Assembly: GCF_001905845.1 (NCBI RefSeq)
Contig: NZ_LIVZ01000008.1
Coordinates: forward strand, 62,001 to 126,000
Source of the DNA: Streptomyces sp. TSRI0107
GTDB taxonomy: Bacteria; Actinomycetota; Actinomycetes; Streptomycetales; Streptomycetaceae
DNA length: 64,000 bases
Direction: 5' to 3'
Under the pieces are notes generated by a model. It had not been told where the DNA came from, did not search any database, and saw only the letters and a program-made list of their open reading frames with translations. Below are positions 17,045 to 25,250 of the stretch, piece after piece (position 1 is the first letter of the stretch; each line of letters starts with the position of its first letter). The translations under genes and the position numbers were made by a program.

Positions 17045-18144
17045 GTCCCCTGCCCTCCGATCGGCAGCTCGCGCCGCGCCCAGGCGAGTTCGGCGGCGAT
17101 CCCGTCCACGGGGTCGGATCCGTCCGGCAGCACCTGCCAGGTGTACGTCTCCACCTCGACCACGGCCGGCTCCCGTACCGCCGCCACGGCCCGGCGCAGC
17201 ACCTCGGTGGTGCTCCGCAGCGGAGGCGCGGGCGCGGCGTGCAGCGGGATGTGGAAGTGCACCCGCCACGGGCCCCGGCCGGGCAGCTCGTCCAGCGCCT
17301 GCGGAAGGTCGTCGGCGGCGAGCACCCGGCCCTCGTCGCCGAGCTCCCGCACCTGGTGGAGGTACCGGGGCTCGGCGTACCCGGCGAGCAGCCGGCGGGC
17401 CTGCGGGTCGCGGGGGTCGTCGACGTGCAGGGCCGCGGACGCCTGGACCTTGACGACGGCGAGGCCGGCGCGCTCGATCGAGGCGACGGCCTGTTCCGGG
17501 TCGGCGAAGGAGACCGCCAGATGCGCCGTGTCCAGGCAGATCCCGACGACCTCGGGGTCCACCCGGGGCGCGAGCCAGCGCACGGCGTCCGCGACGGTGT
17601 CGAGGACGCAGCCCGGCTCCGGCTCGACCGCGAGCCGCAGCGGACGCCCGGCCTGCGCGGACGCCTTGCGCAGCTCGCCCGCGGTCCACCGCAGCGCCGA
17701 CTCGGCGGCCCGGTCGGCGGCGGGCGGCCAGGGGGTGCGCCAGCCGAGCGGCAGCGTGGACAGGCTCCCGCCGCCGGCGTCGTCGGGCAGCAGCCCGGCC
17801 AGCACGTGCGCGCAGTCGGCGGTGTAGCGGGCCCGGGCCGGATCGGTCCAGTCCGGGCGGTACACGGTGTGCTTGACGACTTCCTGGTGGAAGCCGCCGT
17901 AGGGGAACGCGTTGAGGGTCAGCACCGCCAGGCCCCGGGCGTCCAGCTCGGCGCGCAGCCGGCGCAGCGCGGCCGGGTCGGCGGCCAGTTCCGCGGCGGC
18001 CTCCGCCGCCAGCCACAGCCCGAGGCCGAGCCGGTCGAGCCCGAGCCGTTCGCGCACCGCGACCGCATGGGTGTCGAGCTGACGGAGCACACCGGCCACG
18101 TCCTCGGCGGGGTGGACGTTGGTGCAGTAGCACAGCCGCGTCAC
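17041..18144 (-). CDS. eboE: Metabolite traffic protein EboE (xylose-isomerase-like TIM barrel)
   Basis: A 367-residue TIM-barrel protein beginning with the EboE-like CYCTNVHPAED motif. Conserved segments include TLNAFPYGGFH, KHTVYRPDW, EPEPGCVLDT, CLDTAHLAVSF and VHFHIPLHAAP, with the His/Glu/Asp residues that bind a divalent metal in this fold. The GTG at 18144 is in a GTGA overlap with the preceding TatD-like stop and gives the family N-terminus. EboE is required with EboA-C for moving a precursor to the periplasm in scytonemin synthesis in cyanobacteria; its enzymatic reaction is not known. Confidence 0.85.
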   Translation of the reverse strand: MTRLCYCTNVHPAEDVAGVLRQLDTHAVAVRERLGLDRLGLGLWLAAEAAAELAADPAALRRLRAELDARGLAVLTLNAFPYGGFHQEVVKHTVYRPDWTDPARARYTADCAHVLAGLLPDDAGGGSLSTLPLGWRTPWPPAADRAAESALRWTAGELRKASAQAGRPLRLAVEPEPGCVLDTVADAVRWLAPRVDPEVVGICLDTAHLAVSFADPEQAVASIERAGLAVVKVQASAALHVDDPRDPQARRLLAGYAEPRYLHQVRELGDEGRVLAADDLPQALDELPGRGPWRVHFHIPLHAAPAPPLRSTTEVLRRAVAAVREPAVVEVETYTWQVLPDGSDPVDGIAAELAWARRELPIGGQGT

Positions 18145-19001
18145 GACTGGCCCCGCAGCACCGAGTTGCCCTCGTACAGGGCCGCCCCCGTGCCGTCGTC
18201 CCGCTCCACGTCGAGGATCAGCCGCCCGCTCTGCCCGTAGAACTCGACCGGGTTGCGCCAGAGCACCCGGTCGACGTCGGCCTCGCCGAACCCGGCCGCC
18301 AGCATCGCCAGACCGACCCGGTGGGTCTTGAGCGGATCCGAACGGCCCCAGTCGGCCGCCGAGTTCACCAGCATCCGGTCCGTGCCGTACTCCTCGAGCA
18401 CCGCGACCATGCGGTGCTCGTCCATCTTCGTCTCGGGATAGATGGAGAAACCCATCCAGCAGCCCGAGTCGGCGACCATCCGCACCGTGACCTCGTTGAG
18501 GTGGTCCATCAGCACCGCGCCCGGATCGATCCCGGACTCCCGCACCACGTCCAGGCTGCGGCGGGTGCCGACCCGCTTGTCCCGGTGCGGGGTGTGCACC
18601 AGGACCGGCAGCGACCGCTCGGCGGCGAGGGCCAGCTGGCGGGTGAAGGCCTCGTCCTCCGCCGCGGTCATCGAGTCGTAGCCGATCTCCCCGACCGCGA
18701 CCACGCCGTTCTTGCCGAGGTAGCGCGGCAGCAGGTCCAGCACCTCCGCGCAGCGCGGGTCGTTGGCCTCCTTCGGGTTCAGGGCGATCGCGCAGTTGTG
18801 GCTGATGCCGAACTGCGCGGCCCGGAAGCGCTCCCAGCCGATCAGGCCGTCGAAGTAGTCGGTGAACGACGTCGGCCCGGTGCGGGGCTGGCCGAGCCAG
18901 AACGCGGGTTCCACCACGGCCCGCACACCGGCCGCGCGCATGTTCTCGTAGTCGTCGGTGGTCCTGGAGGTCATGTGGATGTGCGGATCGAAGATCCTCA
19001 T
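18141..19001 (-). CDS. eboB: TatD-like metal-dependent hydrolase (EboB)
   Basis: A 286-residue amidohydrolase-fold protein. The metal site is visible as FDPHIHMTSRT at the N-terminus, GEIGYDS, LVHTPHRDK, MDHLNE and the Asp in NSAADWG. It is related to TatD-family hydrolases but with the EboB-type N-terminus. Its ATG overlaps the EboA stop by 4 nt (ATGA). It is proposed to be a cytoplasmic hydrolase acting on an ebo pathway intermediate. A generic TatD DNase is less likely because of its fixed place between eboA and eboE. Confidence 0.85.
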   Translation of the reverse strand: MRIFDPHIHMTSRTTDDYENMRAAGVRAVVEPAFWLGQPRTGPTSFTDYFDGLIGWERFRAAQFGISHNCAIALNPKEANDPRCAEVLDLLPRYLGKNGVVAVGEIGYDSMTAAEDEAFTRQLALAAERSLPVLVHTPHRDKRVGTRRSLDVVRESGIDPGAVLMDHLNEVTVRMVADSGCWMGFSIYPETKMDEHRMVAVLEEYGTDRMLVNSAADWGRSDPLKTHRVGLAMLAAGFGEADVDRVLWRNPVEFYGQSGRLILDVERDDGTGAALYEGNSVLRGQS

Positions 19002-19627
19002 CGGGGGTCGTCCTCTCCTCGCGACGGCACCGGGGCGGGCGGTACGGCGACACCGAGCAGCGCCCGCAGGTCGGGGCCGATCTCCCGCCCGGCGGCCCGG
19101 CGTTCCTCGGCCAGGTCGTGGGCCATCCGCAGCAGCTCGGCGTCGGCCCGCCGCTCCAGGTCCGCCACCGCCGCCAGCGGCACCCCGGCGAACAGGCACT
19201 TCAGCACGCCGTGCCGCCACGCCGGCTGGTCCAGATGCGCGGCGGCGAACGGTCCCATCGCCGCCGCGACCAGCCGCGGGTCGTTGCTGCGCAGGCCGTC
19301 CGCGACCAGCGTCAGCCCGAGCCGGACCGACGAGGCGGGCAGCACCGGCAGGGCGCGCAGCACCCCGCGCCGCTCGGCGTCGTCCCCGTGCCGGTAGAGC
19401 CGCTCCGTCTCGCTCGCCAGCTCCCCTTCCGGCAGCACCTCGGCCAGCACCGTCAGCAGCCGGGCCCGGGCCCGATCGTCGTCGGTGCCGAGGACCAACG
19501 CGTCGGGGCCGGCGCCGTGCCGCACGGCCGGCCGGCCCGCCAGCGGGAACTCCTCGTGGATGGCGGAGGGCCGCTCCCGGACGCGGCGCTCCGCGGCCGC
19601 GAGCCGGTCGTCCCGTAGTGAGTCCAT
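18998..19627 (-). CDS. eboA: EboA-domain protein
   Basis: A 209-residue, helix-rich protein with the EboA-type core: RLYRHGDDAERRGVLRALPVL, GLTLVADGLRSNDPRLVAAAM, QPAWRHGVLKCLFAGVPL and a C-terminal LLRMAHDLAEERRAAGR. It has no catalytic motif I can name. EboA is the marker gene of ebo clusters and its function is unknown; a scaffold or carrier role is speculation. It starts 2 nt after the stop of the upstream isomerase-like gene and overlaps eboB by 4 nt. Confidence 0.83.
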   Translation of the reverse strand: MDSLRDDRLAAAERRVRERPSAIHEEFPLAGRPAVRHGAGPDALVLGTDDDRARARLLTVLAEVLPEGELASETERLYRHGDDAERRGVLRALPVLPASSVRLGLTLVADGLRSNDPRLVAAAMGPFAAAHLDQPAWRHGVLKCLFAGVPLAAVADLERRADAELLRMAHDLAEERRAAGREIGPDLRALLGVAVPPAPVPSRGEDDPR

Positions 19628-19629
19628 GG

Positions 19630-20496
19630 TCAGCGCGCTCCCCTCGCGGACGGCACCGGCGCCCCGTCGCGGGCCCGGCGCAGTGCCGCCATGGCGTCGG
19701 CGGCGACCAGGGGCGCGGCATGGCTGTGCCGGGGCAGCTCGACGGCGGCGACGCCGCGGTAGCCGATCCCGTCCAGGGCGGCCAGCGTGCCGGCGAGGTC
19801 CAGCTCGCCCCGCCCGAACTCCAGGTGCTCGTGCACACCCGGCAGCATGTCGTCCAGCTGCACGTTGAACAGCAGCGGCCCGGCCCGGCGCACGCACTCC
19901 GCCGCGTCGGCCGGCTCCACCGCGACGCAGTGCCCCACGTCCAGGGTGACGCCCAGCGGCTCCGGCTCGCCGAGCGCCCGGCGCAGCTCCAGCGCCTCGT
20001 CGAGCCGCTGGACGACCATGCCGGGTTCCGGCTCCAGGGCGAGCCGGACACCGCGCCGCCCCGCCTCGGCCAGGACCGGCTCCAGATGCCGGATCATCCG
20101 GCGGCGGTTGTCCGGCCCCGGCACGCCCGGTTCGCCCACGCCGGACCAGAAGGACACGCAGGAGGCGTCCAGGGACTGGGCGATCCGCACGGCGCGCCGC
20201 AGGAAGTCGATCCGCGGCCCGGCCTGCTCCGAGACCAGCGTGGGGTGGTGCTTGCGGGACGGGTCGAGCAGATAGCGGGCGCCCGTCTCCACCACACAGC
20301 GCAGGTCCAGCGACGACAGCAGCGCCGCGAGCCGGTCGGTGGCGCGGGCCAGGCCGGGCGCGAAGGGGTCGAGGTGATGATGGTCGAGGGTGAGGCCGAT
20401 CGCGGTGTACCCGAGGTCGGCGATGACCCGTACCGCGTCGTGCAGCCGGTGGTTCGAGAAACCGTTGGTTCCGTAACCCAGGTCGAACGAGTTCAT
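19630..20496 (-). CDS. Sugar phosphate isomerase/epimerase-like TIM-barrel protein
   Basis: A 288-residue AP-endonuclease-2/xylose-isomerase-like TIM barrel: DLGYGTNGFSNH start, TLDHHHLDPF, VVETGARYLLDP, LALEPEPGMV, TLDVGHC and NVQLDDMLPG segments carry the Glu/Asp/His metal ligands. The ATG overlaps the upstream UbiA stop by 4 nt. It is a second TIM barrel in the cluster besides EboE and shares with it the EPEPG and LDxxH signatures, so the two may descend from one gene. It would isomerise a cyclitol or sugar phosphate made by the upstream synthase-like enzyme; this is inference. Confidence 0.85.
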   Translation of the reverse strand: MNSFDLGYGTNGFSNHRLHDAVRVIADLGYTAIGLTLDHHHLDPFAPGLARATDRLAALLSSLDLRCVVETGARYLLDPSRKHHPTLVSEQAGPRIDFLRRAVRIAQSLDASCVSFWSGVGEPGVPGPDNRRRMIRHLEPVLAEAGRRGVRLALEPEPGMVVQRLDEALELRRALGEPEPLGVTLDVGHCVAVEPADAAECVRRAGPLLFNVQLDDMLPGVHEHLEFGRGELDLAGTLAALDGIGYRGVAAVELPRHSHAAPLVAADAMAALRRARDGAPVPSARGAR

Positions 20497-21413
20497 GTCG
20501 GACTCCGTACCGAGGACAGCCGCCGGACGAGGGGCAGGACGCCCAGCACCAGCGCGGCGGCGCCGAGCGAGCCGGACCGCGCGGCCAGCGCGGCCTGGAG
20601 CGGCACCATCCCGTGGATCCCGGCCACCGTGGCGGTCCGTACGGCAGCGGCTTCGACCGGGCCGTCGGCGGAGGGCCGGGCACGGGCCGCCGCGAGCTGA
20701 GCGGTGGCCGTGGTGCCCGTGTGGACGAGGGCGCACAGCACGGACGCGGTCCGGTGCCGGGCGGAGGACGCGCGTCCGCCGCAGGCCAGGGCCGCGGAGA
20801 GCAGCGTCGTGGTCAGCGCCACCCGGACGTCGGCGCGGCGCCCGCCGTGGACCTCGCCCCGGGAGAGCGCCGTCACCCCGAACGTGTGGGCCGCCATCGC
20901 CAGCGCCGGTGTCCGCGCGGACGGCCCGCGCCCGGCCCCGGCGCCGAGCAGGACGTCGAGCGCGCGGCAGGCCGCCATGCCCAGCGGCGCGGCCCGGGTC
21001 GGCTTGAGCACGGTGTCGTACGCCCAGATCGCCGCGGTCAGCGGCACCGCGACGCGCAGCGCGTCCGCCCCGCCGGCGAAGGCGGCCAGGGCGAGCCCGG
21101 CGCCACTGAGCAGGGCGGCCCCGGCGAGGGCCGCCCCCGGCGTGATCCGGCCCGACGGGACGGGCCGCTCGGGCCGCTCGGCCCTGTCCACCTCGCGGTC
21201 GGCCCAGTCGTTGAGGGCCATGCCCGACCAGTACAGCGTGGCGGAGGCGAGCGGCAGCGCCAGCCGCCGCCCGCGCAGCGGACGCCCCGCGGCGGCGGCC
21301 CCGGCCACCGCGTCACCGAGCACGGTGAGGGCGGCGGGCGCCCGGACCAGCTCCAGCCAGTCGGACGGCCGGCGGACCCGGCCCGGCGGCCCGGGCCGTG
21401 CCCGAGCGCTCAC
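20493..21413 (-). CDS. eboC: UbiA-family prenyltransferase (EboC, SCO3242 family)
   Basis: A 306-residue membrane protein with multiple hydrophobic helices. The first Asp-rich motif is NDWADREVDR, followed by RPVPSG; the second conserved Asp is in RALDVLLG. This matches UbiA-type prenyltransferases and the actinobacterial SCO3242 group associated with ebo genes. It would attach a prenyl or phospho-prenyl group to a polar acceptor at the membrane. The GTG start overlaps the upstream synthase stop by 4 nt (GTGA). The exact donor and acceptor are unknown. Confidence 0.88.
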   Translation of the reverse strand: MSARARPGPPGRVRRPSDWLELVRAPAALTVLGDAVAGAAAAGRPLRGRRLALPLASATLYWSGMALNDWADREVDRAERPERPVPSGRITPGAALAGAALLSGAGLALAAFAGGADALRVAVPLTAAIWAYDTVLKPTRAAPLGMAACRALDVLLGAGAGRGPSARTPALAMAAHTFGVTALSRGEVHGGRRADVRVALTTTLLSAALACGGRASSARHRTASVLCALVHTGTTATAQLAAARARPSADGPVEAAAVRTATVAGIHGMVPLQAALAARSGSLGAAALVLGVLPLVRRLSSVRSPT

Positions 21414-22573
21414 CGGGACACCGCGAGGCGCCGCACCCAGGCCACCAGGTCACGTTCCTGCTCGGCGAGCCGGTGCTCGTCGCTGCCGACCGGGTCCTTG
21501 AAGAAGAAGGCCAGCGCCCCCAGCGGCCCGGACTCACCGGCCGCGTGCGCGCCCGCCACGAGCCGGGCGAGGTCCAGGACCAGCGGTGCCGCCAGCGCCG
21601 AGTCGTGGCCCTGCCAGGTCAGCTGGAGGCTCATCCGGGTGCCGAGGAAGCCCTCGAAGGAGACGTGGTCCCAGGCCACCTTGCGTTCCCCGAGGTCGGG
21701 CACGTAGTCGATGTGCAGCGGCGCGTCCGCCTTGCCGCCGAGCAGCGCCTGAAGCCCCCGGGACTTGGCGGCCAGCTTCCCCGCCGCACGGCCCTCCAGG
21801 GCGAGGTTCGCGCCGTCGCCGCCGCCCAGCAGGTTGGTGCCCGCCCACGACCGGACGTGCAGCCCGCGGGCCACGAACATCGGCGCCAGCGCGCTGCGCA
21901 GCAGGGTCTCGCCGGTCTTCCCGTCGCTGCCCGCGTACGGCAGGTTCCGGCGGTTCGCCAGTTCGACGACGGCGGGGAGGCGCAGCCCGGGGGAGGGCGT
22001 GAAGTCGACATAGGGACAGCCGGCCGAGAAGGCCGCGTAGGCCGCCAGCGCGCTGGGCGGCAGCACCCGCCGGCCGGGAGCGGCGAGCGCGCGGTCCAGG
22101 GCGGCCGGGTCGGCGTGCTCGGGCAGCGGGCGGACAGGGGGTTCGGTGCTGGAGACGTTGACGACCACGACCCGGTCGAGGGCGTGGGCGCGCCGGAACT
22201 CCGCGATGTCGGAGGAGAGGCGTTCGACGGCGTCGATCTGGCGGGCGGGCCCGTCGACTCCGTCGTAGCCCGGCCGTATCTCGCGGTCGGCGGCCTCCAG
22301 CTCGTCGGCGACCGCCGCCGGCAGCCGGGCCGGCAGCACACCGGCGGCGGCCAGGTCTTCGGCCCGCTTGCGCAGCGGGGTGCGGGATATGTCGTGGCCG
22401 CCGACGACCAGCTCGGACCAGCCGGGGAAGACGGCCGGGTCCGGGTCGAGACGCTCGCTGACGGATCCGGTGGCCGGGGACAGCCCCGCCCTCAGCGCGG
22501 CGAGGCCGCAGACGGCGGTGGTGGCCACCGAGCCCCTGCCGCCGATCAGCCACAGACCGCTTCTGCCTTTCAT
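21410..22573 (-). CDS. Inositol-3-phosphate-synthase-like enzyme
   Basis: A 387-residue Ino1/MIPS-like protein. The Rossmann motif GLWLIGGRGSVATT is at the N-terminus, followed by VVNVSSTEPP, FTPSPG and the signature GSDGKTGETLLRSALAPMF containing the Lys-rich active-site segment of MIPS enzymes. The ATG at 22573 is preferred to a GTG at 22591 since GGGAG sits 7 nt upstream. MIPS uses NAD+ to cyclise a hexose phosphate. Here it is the first gene of the coupled ebo run, where the described clusters (from memory) carry another sugar-phosphate-cyclase-like protein. Substrate uncertain. Confidence 0.85.
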   Translation of the reverse strand: MKGRSGLWLIGGRGSVATTAVCGLAALRAGLSPATGSVSERLDPDPAVFPGWSELVVGGHDISRTPLRKRAEDLAAAGVLPARLPAAVADELEAADREIRPGYDGVDGPARQIDAVERLSSDIAEFRRAHALDRVVVVNVSSTEPPVRPLPEHADPAALDRALAAPGRRVLPPSALAAYAAFSAGCPYVDFTPSPGLRLPAVVELANRRNLPYAGSDGKTGETLLRSALAPMFVARGLHVRSWAGTNLLGGGDGANLALEGRAAGKLAAKSRGLQALLGGKADAPLHIDYVPDLGERKVAWDHVSFEGFLGTRMSLQLTWQGHDSALAAPLVLDLARLVAGAHAAGESGPLGALAFFFKDPVGSDEHRLAEQERDLVAWVRRLAVSR

Positions 22574-22631
22574 CGTGCGACTCCCTTTCACAACCGGGTG
22601 AGCGATGACGTCCCGAAGCCCGCGGGCCGGC

Positions 22632-23921
22632 TCAGCCGCCGGTGCGGGAGGGCCGGTCCCAGCCGTCCCAGCGCAGCAGCCGGCCGGTGCCCGCCTTGGC
22701 CTCGACCCCGTGGTCGGACATCTCGAACGCGCCGAAGTCGAGGACGAACAGCGCCGGATCGCCGGGCGCGAACCCGACGTCGATCGGCCGGTGCAGGTCG
22801 GGCTCGTCCGGCAGACCGCGGGTGGACCAGCCGTCCGGGTCGACCATCAGCAGATGCCGGCCGAGCTTCGGCCCGCCCGGCGGGAGCGTCATCGGGGCCT
22901 CGTCCCCGAACAGCGTCACCACCAGCTGCCCGGCGAGCGGCGAACTCGGCGGCGCCACGGCGAACTTGGTCGCCGCGACGTGCGCCTCGAAGTCGAGCAC
23001 GGGACGCTCCGGACGCGGCAGCCGGTCGTGATGGGCGAGCAGGAACGTCGGCTGGGGGCCGCGCTCCGGCTTGAACCGCGGGTCGGTCACCGGGATCCCG
23101 CCGACGAAGTCCGGCCAGCCGTACCAGGCGCCCTCACGCACCTCGAGCAGCAGGTCGGGCGCGTTGCCGATGGGCCGGCTGCCCCGGTCGTCCGCGCCCT
23201 GGTCCACCGCGAGCAGCCGGCCGTCCGGCAGGAACCCGAGCCCGAAGGCGTTGCGGATGCCCCAGGCCACCAGCTCCAGGTTTCCGCCGTCCAGGTCGCA
23301 GCGCATGACGGAGGCGGTGCAGGGCAGCGCCGCCTCGATCCGCTGACCGGGCCGGGTGGCGGTGCCGAACGGCACGAACGCGCCGGTGACGGCCTGCCCG
23401 TCGGGGGCGCCGCTCAGCGGGTCGCGGGTGGTGACGTTGACGCCGGTCAGCTCCACGTCCAGACCGGGCAGGTCGTACGAGTGCGGGAGCCGGCCCAGCC
23501 AGCCCAGCTCGTAGGCGTCCAGCCCGATGATCCCCAGGTTGGACATCGCTCCCTGGGCGAAGTACAGCTTCTCGTCGGGGCCCACGACGGCCATGCCGAC
23601 GTGGTAGTTGCCGGGACCGGGCAGGCCGTCGACGATCACGGTGCGCCGCCGGTCGGGGCCGATCCGGGTGATCCGCCCGGCACCGCCCTCGGACACGTAC
23701 AGGAAGCCCTCGTGCCACAGCAGCCCGGTCACCGGCTGGGCCAGCCGGTCGGCGACGAGCCGGCGGTCGGTGCCGTCGGTGCCCAGGCGCCAGATCCGGC
23801 CGCCCGGCGCGGCGCCCCCGAACGGCAGCCCCGACTCGGCCACGTACACTCCGTCGTCGTTGTCGAAGGCGAGGCTGGTCGGGAAGTCCAGCCCGTCGGC
23901 CACTGCGGTCGGTGCAGACAC
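22632..23921 (-). CDS. PQQ-dependent sugar (glucose/sorbosone) dehydrogenase-like propeller
   Basis: A 429-residue six-bladed propeller: FPTSLAFDNDDGVYVAESG, YVSEGGAGRITRI, NYHVGMAVVGPDEKLYFAQG, WGIRNAFGLGFLPDGRLLAVDQG and AWYGWPDF are all typical of the glucose/sorbosone dehydrogenase family. It starts at a GTG preceded by GGAGGAG at ideal spacing. No signal peptide is visible, unusual for a PQQ enzyme, so it may be cytoplasmic and need not bind PQQ. It ends 58 nt before the ebo-type operon on the same strand and is likely cotranscribed with it. Confidence 0.82.
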   Translation of the reverse strand: MSAPTAVADGLDFPTSLAFDNDDGVYVAESGLPFGGAAPGGRIWRLGTDGTDRRLVADRLAQPVTGLLWHEGFLYVSEGGAGRITRIGPDRRRTVIVDGLPGPGNYHVGMAVVGPDEKLYFAQGAMSNLGIIGLDAYELGWLGRLPHSYDLPGLDVELTGVNVTTRDPLSGAPDGQAVTGAFVPFGTATRPGQRIEAALPCTASVMRCDLDGGNLELVAWGIRNAFGLGFLPDGRLLAVDQGADDRGSRPIGNAPDLLLEVREGAWYGWPDFVGGIPVTDPRFKPERGPQPTFLLAHHDRLPRPERPVLDFEAHVAATKFAVAPPSSPLAGQLVVTLFGDEAPMTLPPGGPKLGRHLLMVDPDGWSTRGLPDEPDLHRPIDVGFAPGDPALFVLDFGAFEMSDHGVEAKAGTGRLLRWDGWDRPSRTGG

Positions 23922-24080
23922 GAAGGCTCCTCCAGAGGGTGCGCCCGGACGGCGGCGATCGGCGGAAATCAGAGATTCGCGGGAAAAGCGGGCCGGCACG
24001 GCCTCACCCGGGAGACCGCCCGCACCCGGCGTGCTCGAACGCCCGGGCGGCGGGACGGAATCCGCGGGCCGGCGCACCGG

Positions 24081-25250
24081 TCAGGCGGCCACCTCGTCCA
24101 GGCCGGACTTCGCGGCGGAGAACAGGTCGGGTGCCACGTCCCGGGCCATGGCGGTCGCCGACTGCCAGCCGATCTCATGCGTGTTGCCGACGCCACCGCA
24201 CAGCAGCACGAACCGCTTGAACCCGGCGGACACCAGCGCGTCCAGCTTCGCCTTGACCGTCTCGGGCGACCCGACGAGCGCGAACGGATTCCTCAGGTAG
24301 GAATCCGCGGGAGCCTCGAACACCCCTTGCACGCCGGTGTCGCCCTCCTTCGCGAGCGTTTCCAGCGCGCCCTCGGCGGGAGCCGCCCCGGCCAGCCGTG
24401 CCAGATGCCCGCCCGCGGCGGCGACGTGCGAGGCGAAACCGTCGCGCACGAGCTCGGCGGCTTCCATATCGGTGTCCGCGATGACGGTGAAGCAGCTCGC
24501 CGCGACATTCGACATGGACAATTCGTGCCCGTTCTCCTGCCCGATCTCGAAATACCGGTGCAGGCGCGTGACCATTTCCTCCACGCTCACCTTCGACATT
24601 CCGCCGGCGGCCGGGTCGAGGTTGAGTCCCGTGAACACGTTCCAGCCGCGGCGGGCCGCGGTGGCGAGGGACCCGTCCGTCTCCGCCGCCACCCACAGCG
24701 GCACCCGCGGCTGGACGGGCCGGGGCCACACGGTGACCCTGGCGGTCTCCAGCTCCTGCGCGAAGGGCGCCAGCGCCGGCGTCAGGTCGGCCTTCGGCAC
24801 CGGGTGGTCGATTCCGTTGAGGACCCCGTCGATGAGGTCGGCCGCGTGCTCGAACGCGGCCCGGTCACCGCGCCGGCCCAGGCCCACCTCCAGCCGCCCG
24901 CCGGACAGCACGTCGATCATGGCGAACTGCTCCGCCAGGTGCAGCGGATTGTGCAGCAGGGCCAGGTTCACCCCCGAGATGATCCGCGCCCTCTTCGTCC
25001 GCGCGGCGAGCGCGGCCAGCATGATGTTCGGATGCGTGACCAGTGAGGACGGGCCGAAATGTTCCGGCATGCTGAGCCCGGCATAGCCGAGCCGCTCCGC
25101 CTCGACACAGTGGTCGAGATAGGTCTCGTAAAGGTGGGCCCCGAGTCCGGCGTCCCACTTCTCCGGGTCCGTGGAACCCGGCGGCGCGTAGGTGAGGTTG
25201 TCCCAGTAGATGAACTTGACGTTTTCCGAGTCGTCGCCGATCTGGCTCAT
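24081..25250 (-). CDS. LLM-class flavin-dependent oxidoreductase (luciferase-like)
   Basis: A 389-residue bacterial-luciferase-like protein: GYAGLSMPEHFGPSS, SGVNLALLHNPLHLAEQFAMIDVLSGGRLEVGLGRR and WVAAETDGSLATAARRGWNV are diagnostic. It probably uses FMNH2 or F420H2 as a monooxygenase or reductase. The ATG at 25250 gives the natural N-terminus; upstream is only a weak AGAGGGG. It is 159 nt upstream of the sorbosone-dehydrogenase-like gene in the same direction, so it may open the ebo-associated transcript. Residues TATxAR and AT-richer codons in the first 50 nt mark the gene start. Confidence 0.85.
   Translation of the reverse strand: MSQIGDDSENVKFIYWDNLTYAPPGSTDPEKWDAGLGAHLYETYLDHCVEAERLGYAGLSMPEHFGPSSLVTHPNIMLAALAARTKRARIISGVNLALLHNPLHLAEQFAMIDVLSGGRLEVGLGRRGDRAAFEHAADLIDGVLNGIDHPVPKADLTPALAPFAQELETARVTVWPRPVQPRVPLWVAAETDGSLATAARRGWNVFTGLNLDPAAGGMSKVSVEEMVTRLHRYFEIGQENGHELSMSNVAASCFTVIADTDMEAAELVRDGFASHVAAAGGHLARLAGAAPAEGALETLAKEGDTGVQGVFEAPADSYLRNPFALVGSPETVKAKLDALVSAGFKRFVLLCGGVGNTHEIGWQSATAMARDVAPDLFSAAKSGLDEVAA

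Noticed and set aside
18141..19001. Generic TatD DNase
   Set aside because: The metal site fits the superfamily, but the location between EboA and EboE and its N-terminus fit EboB better.
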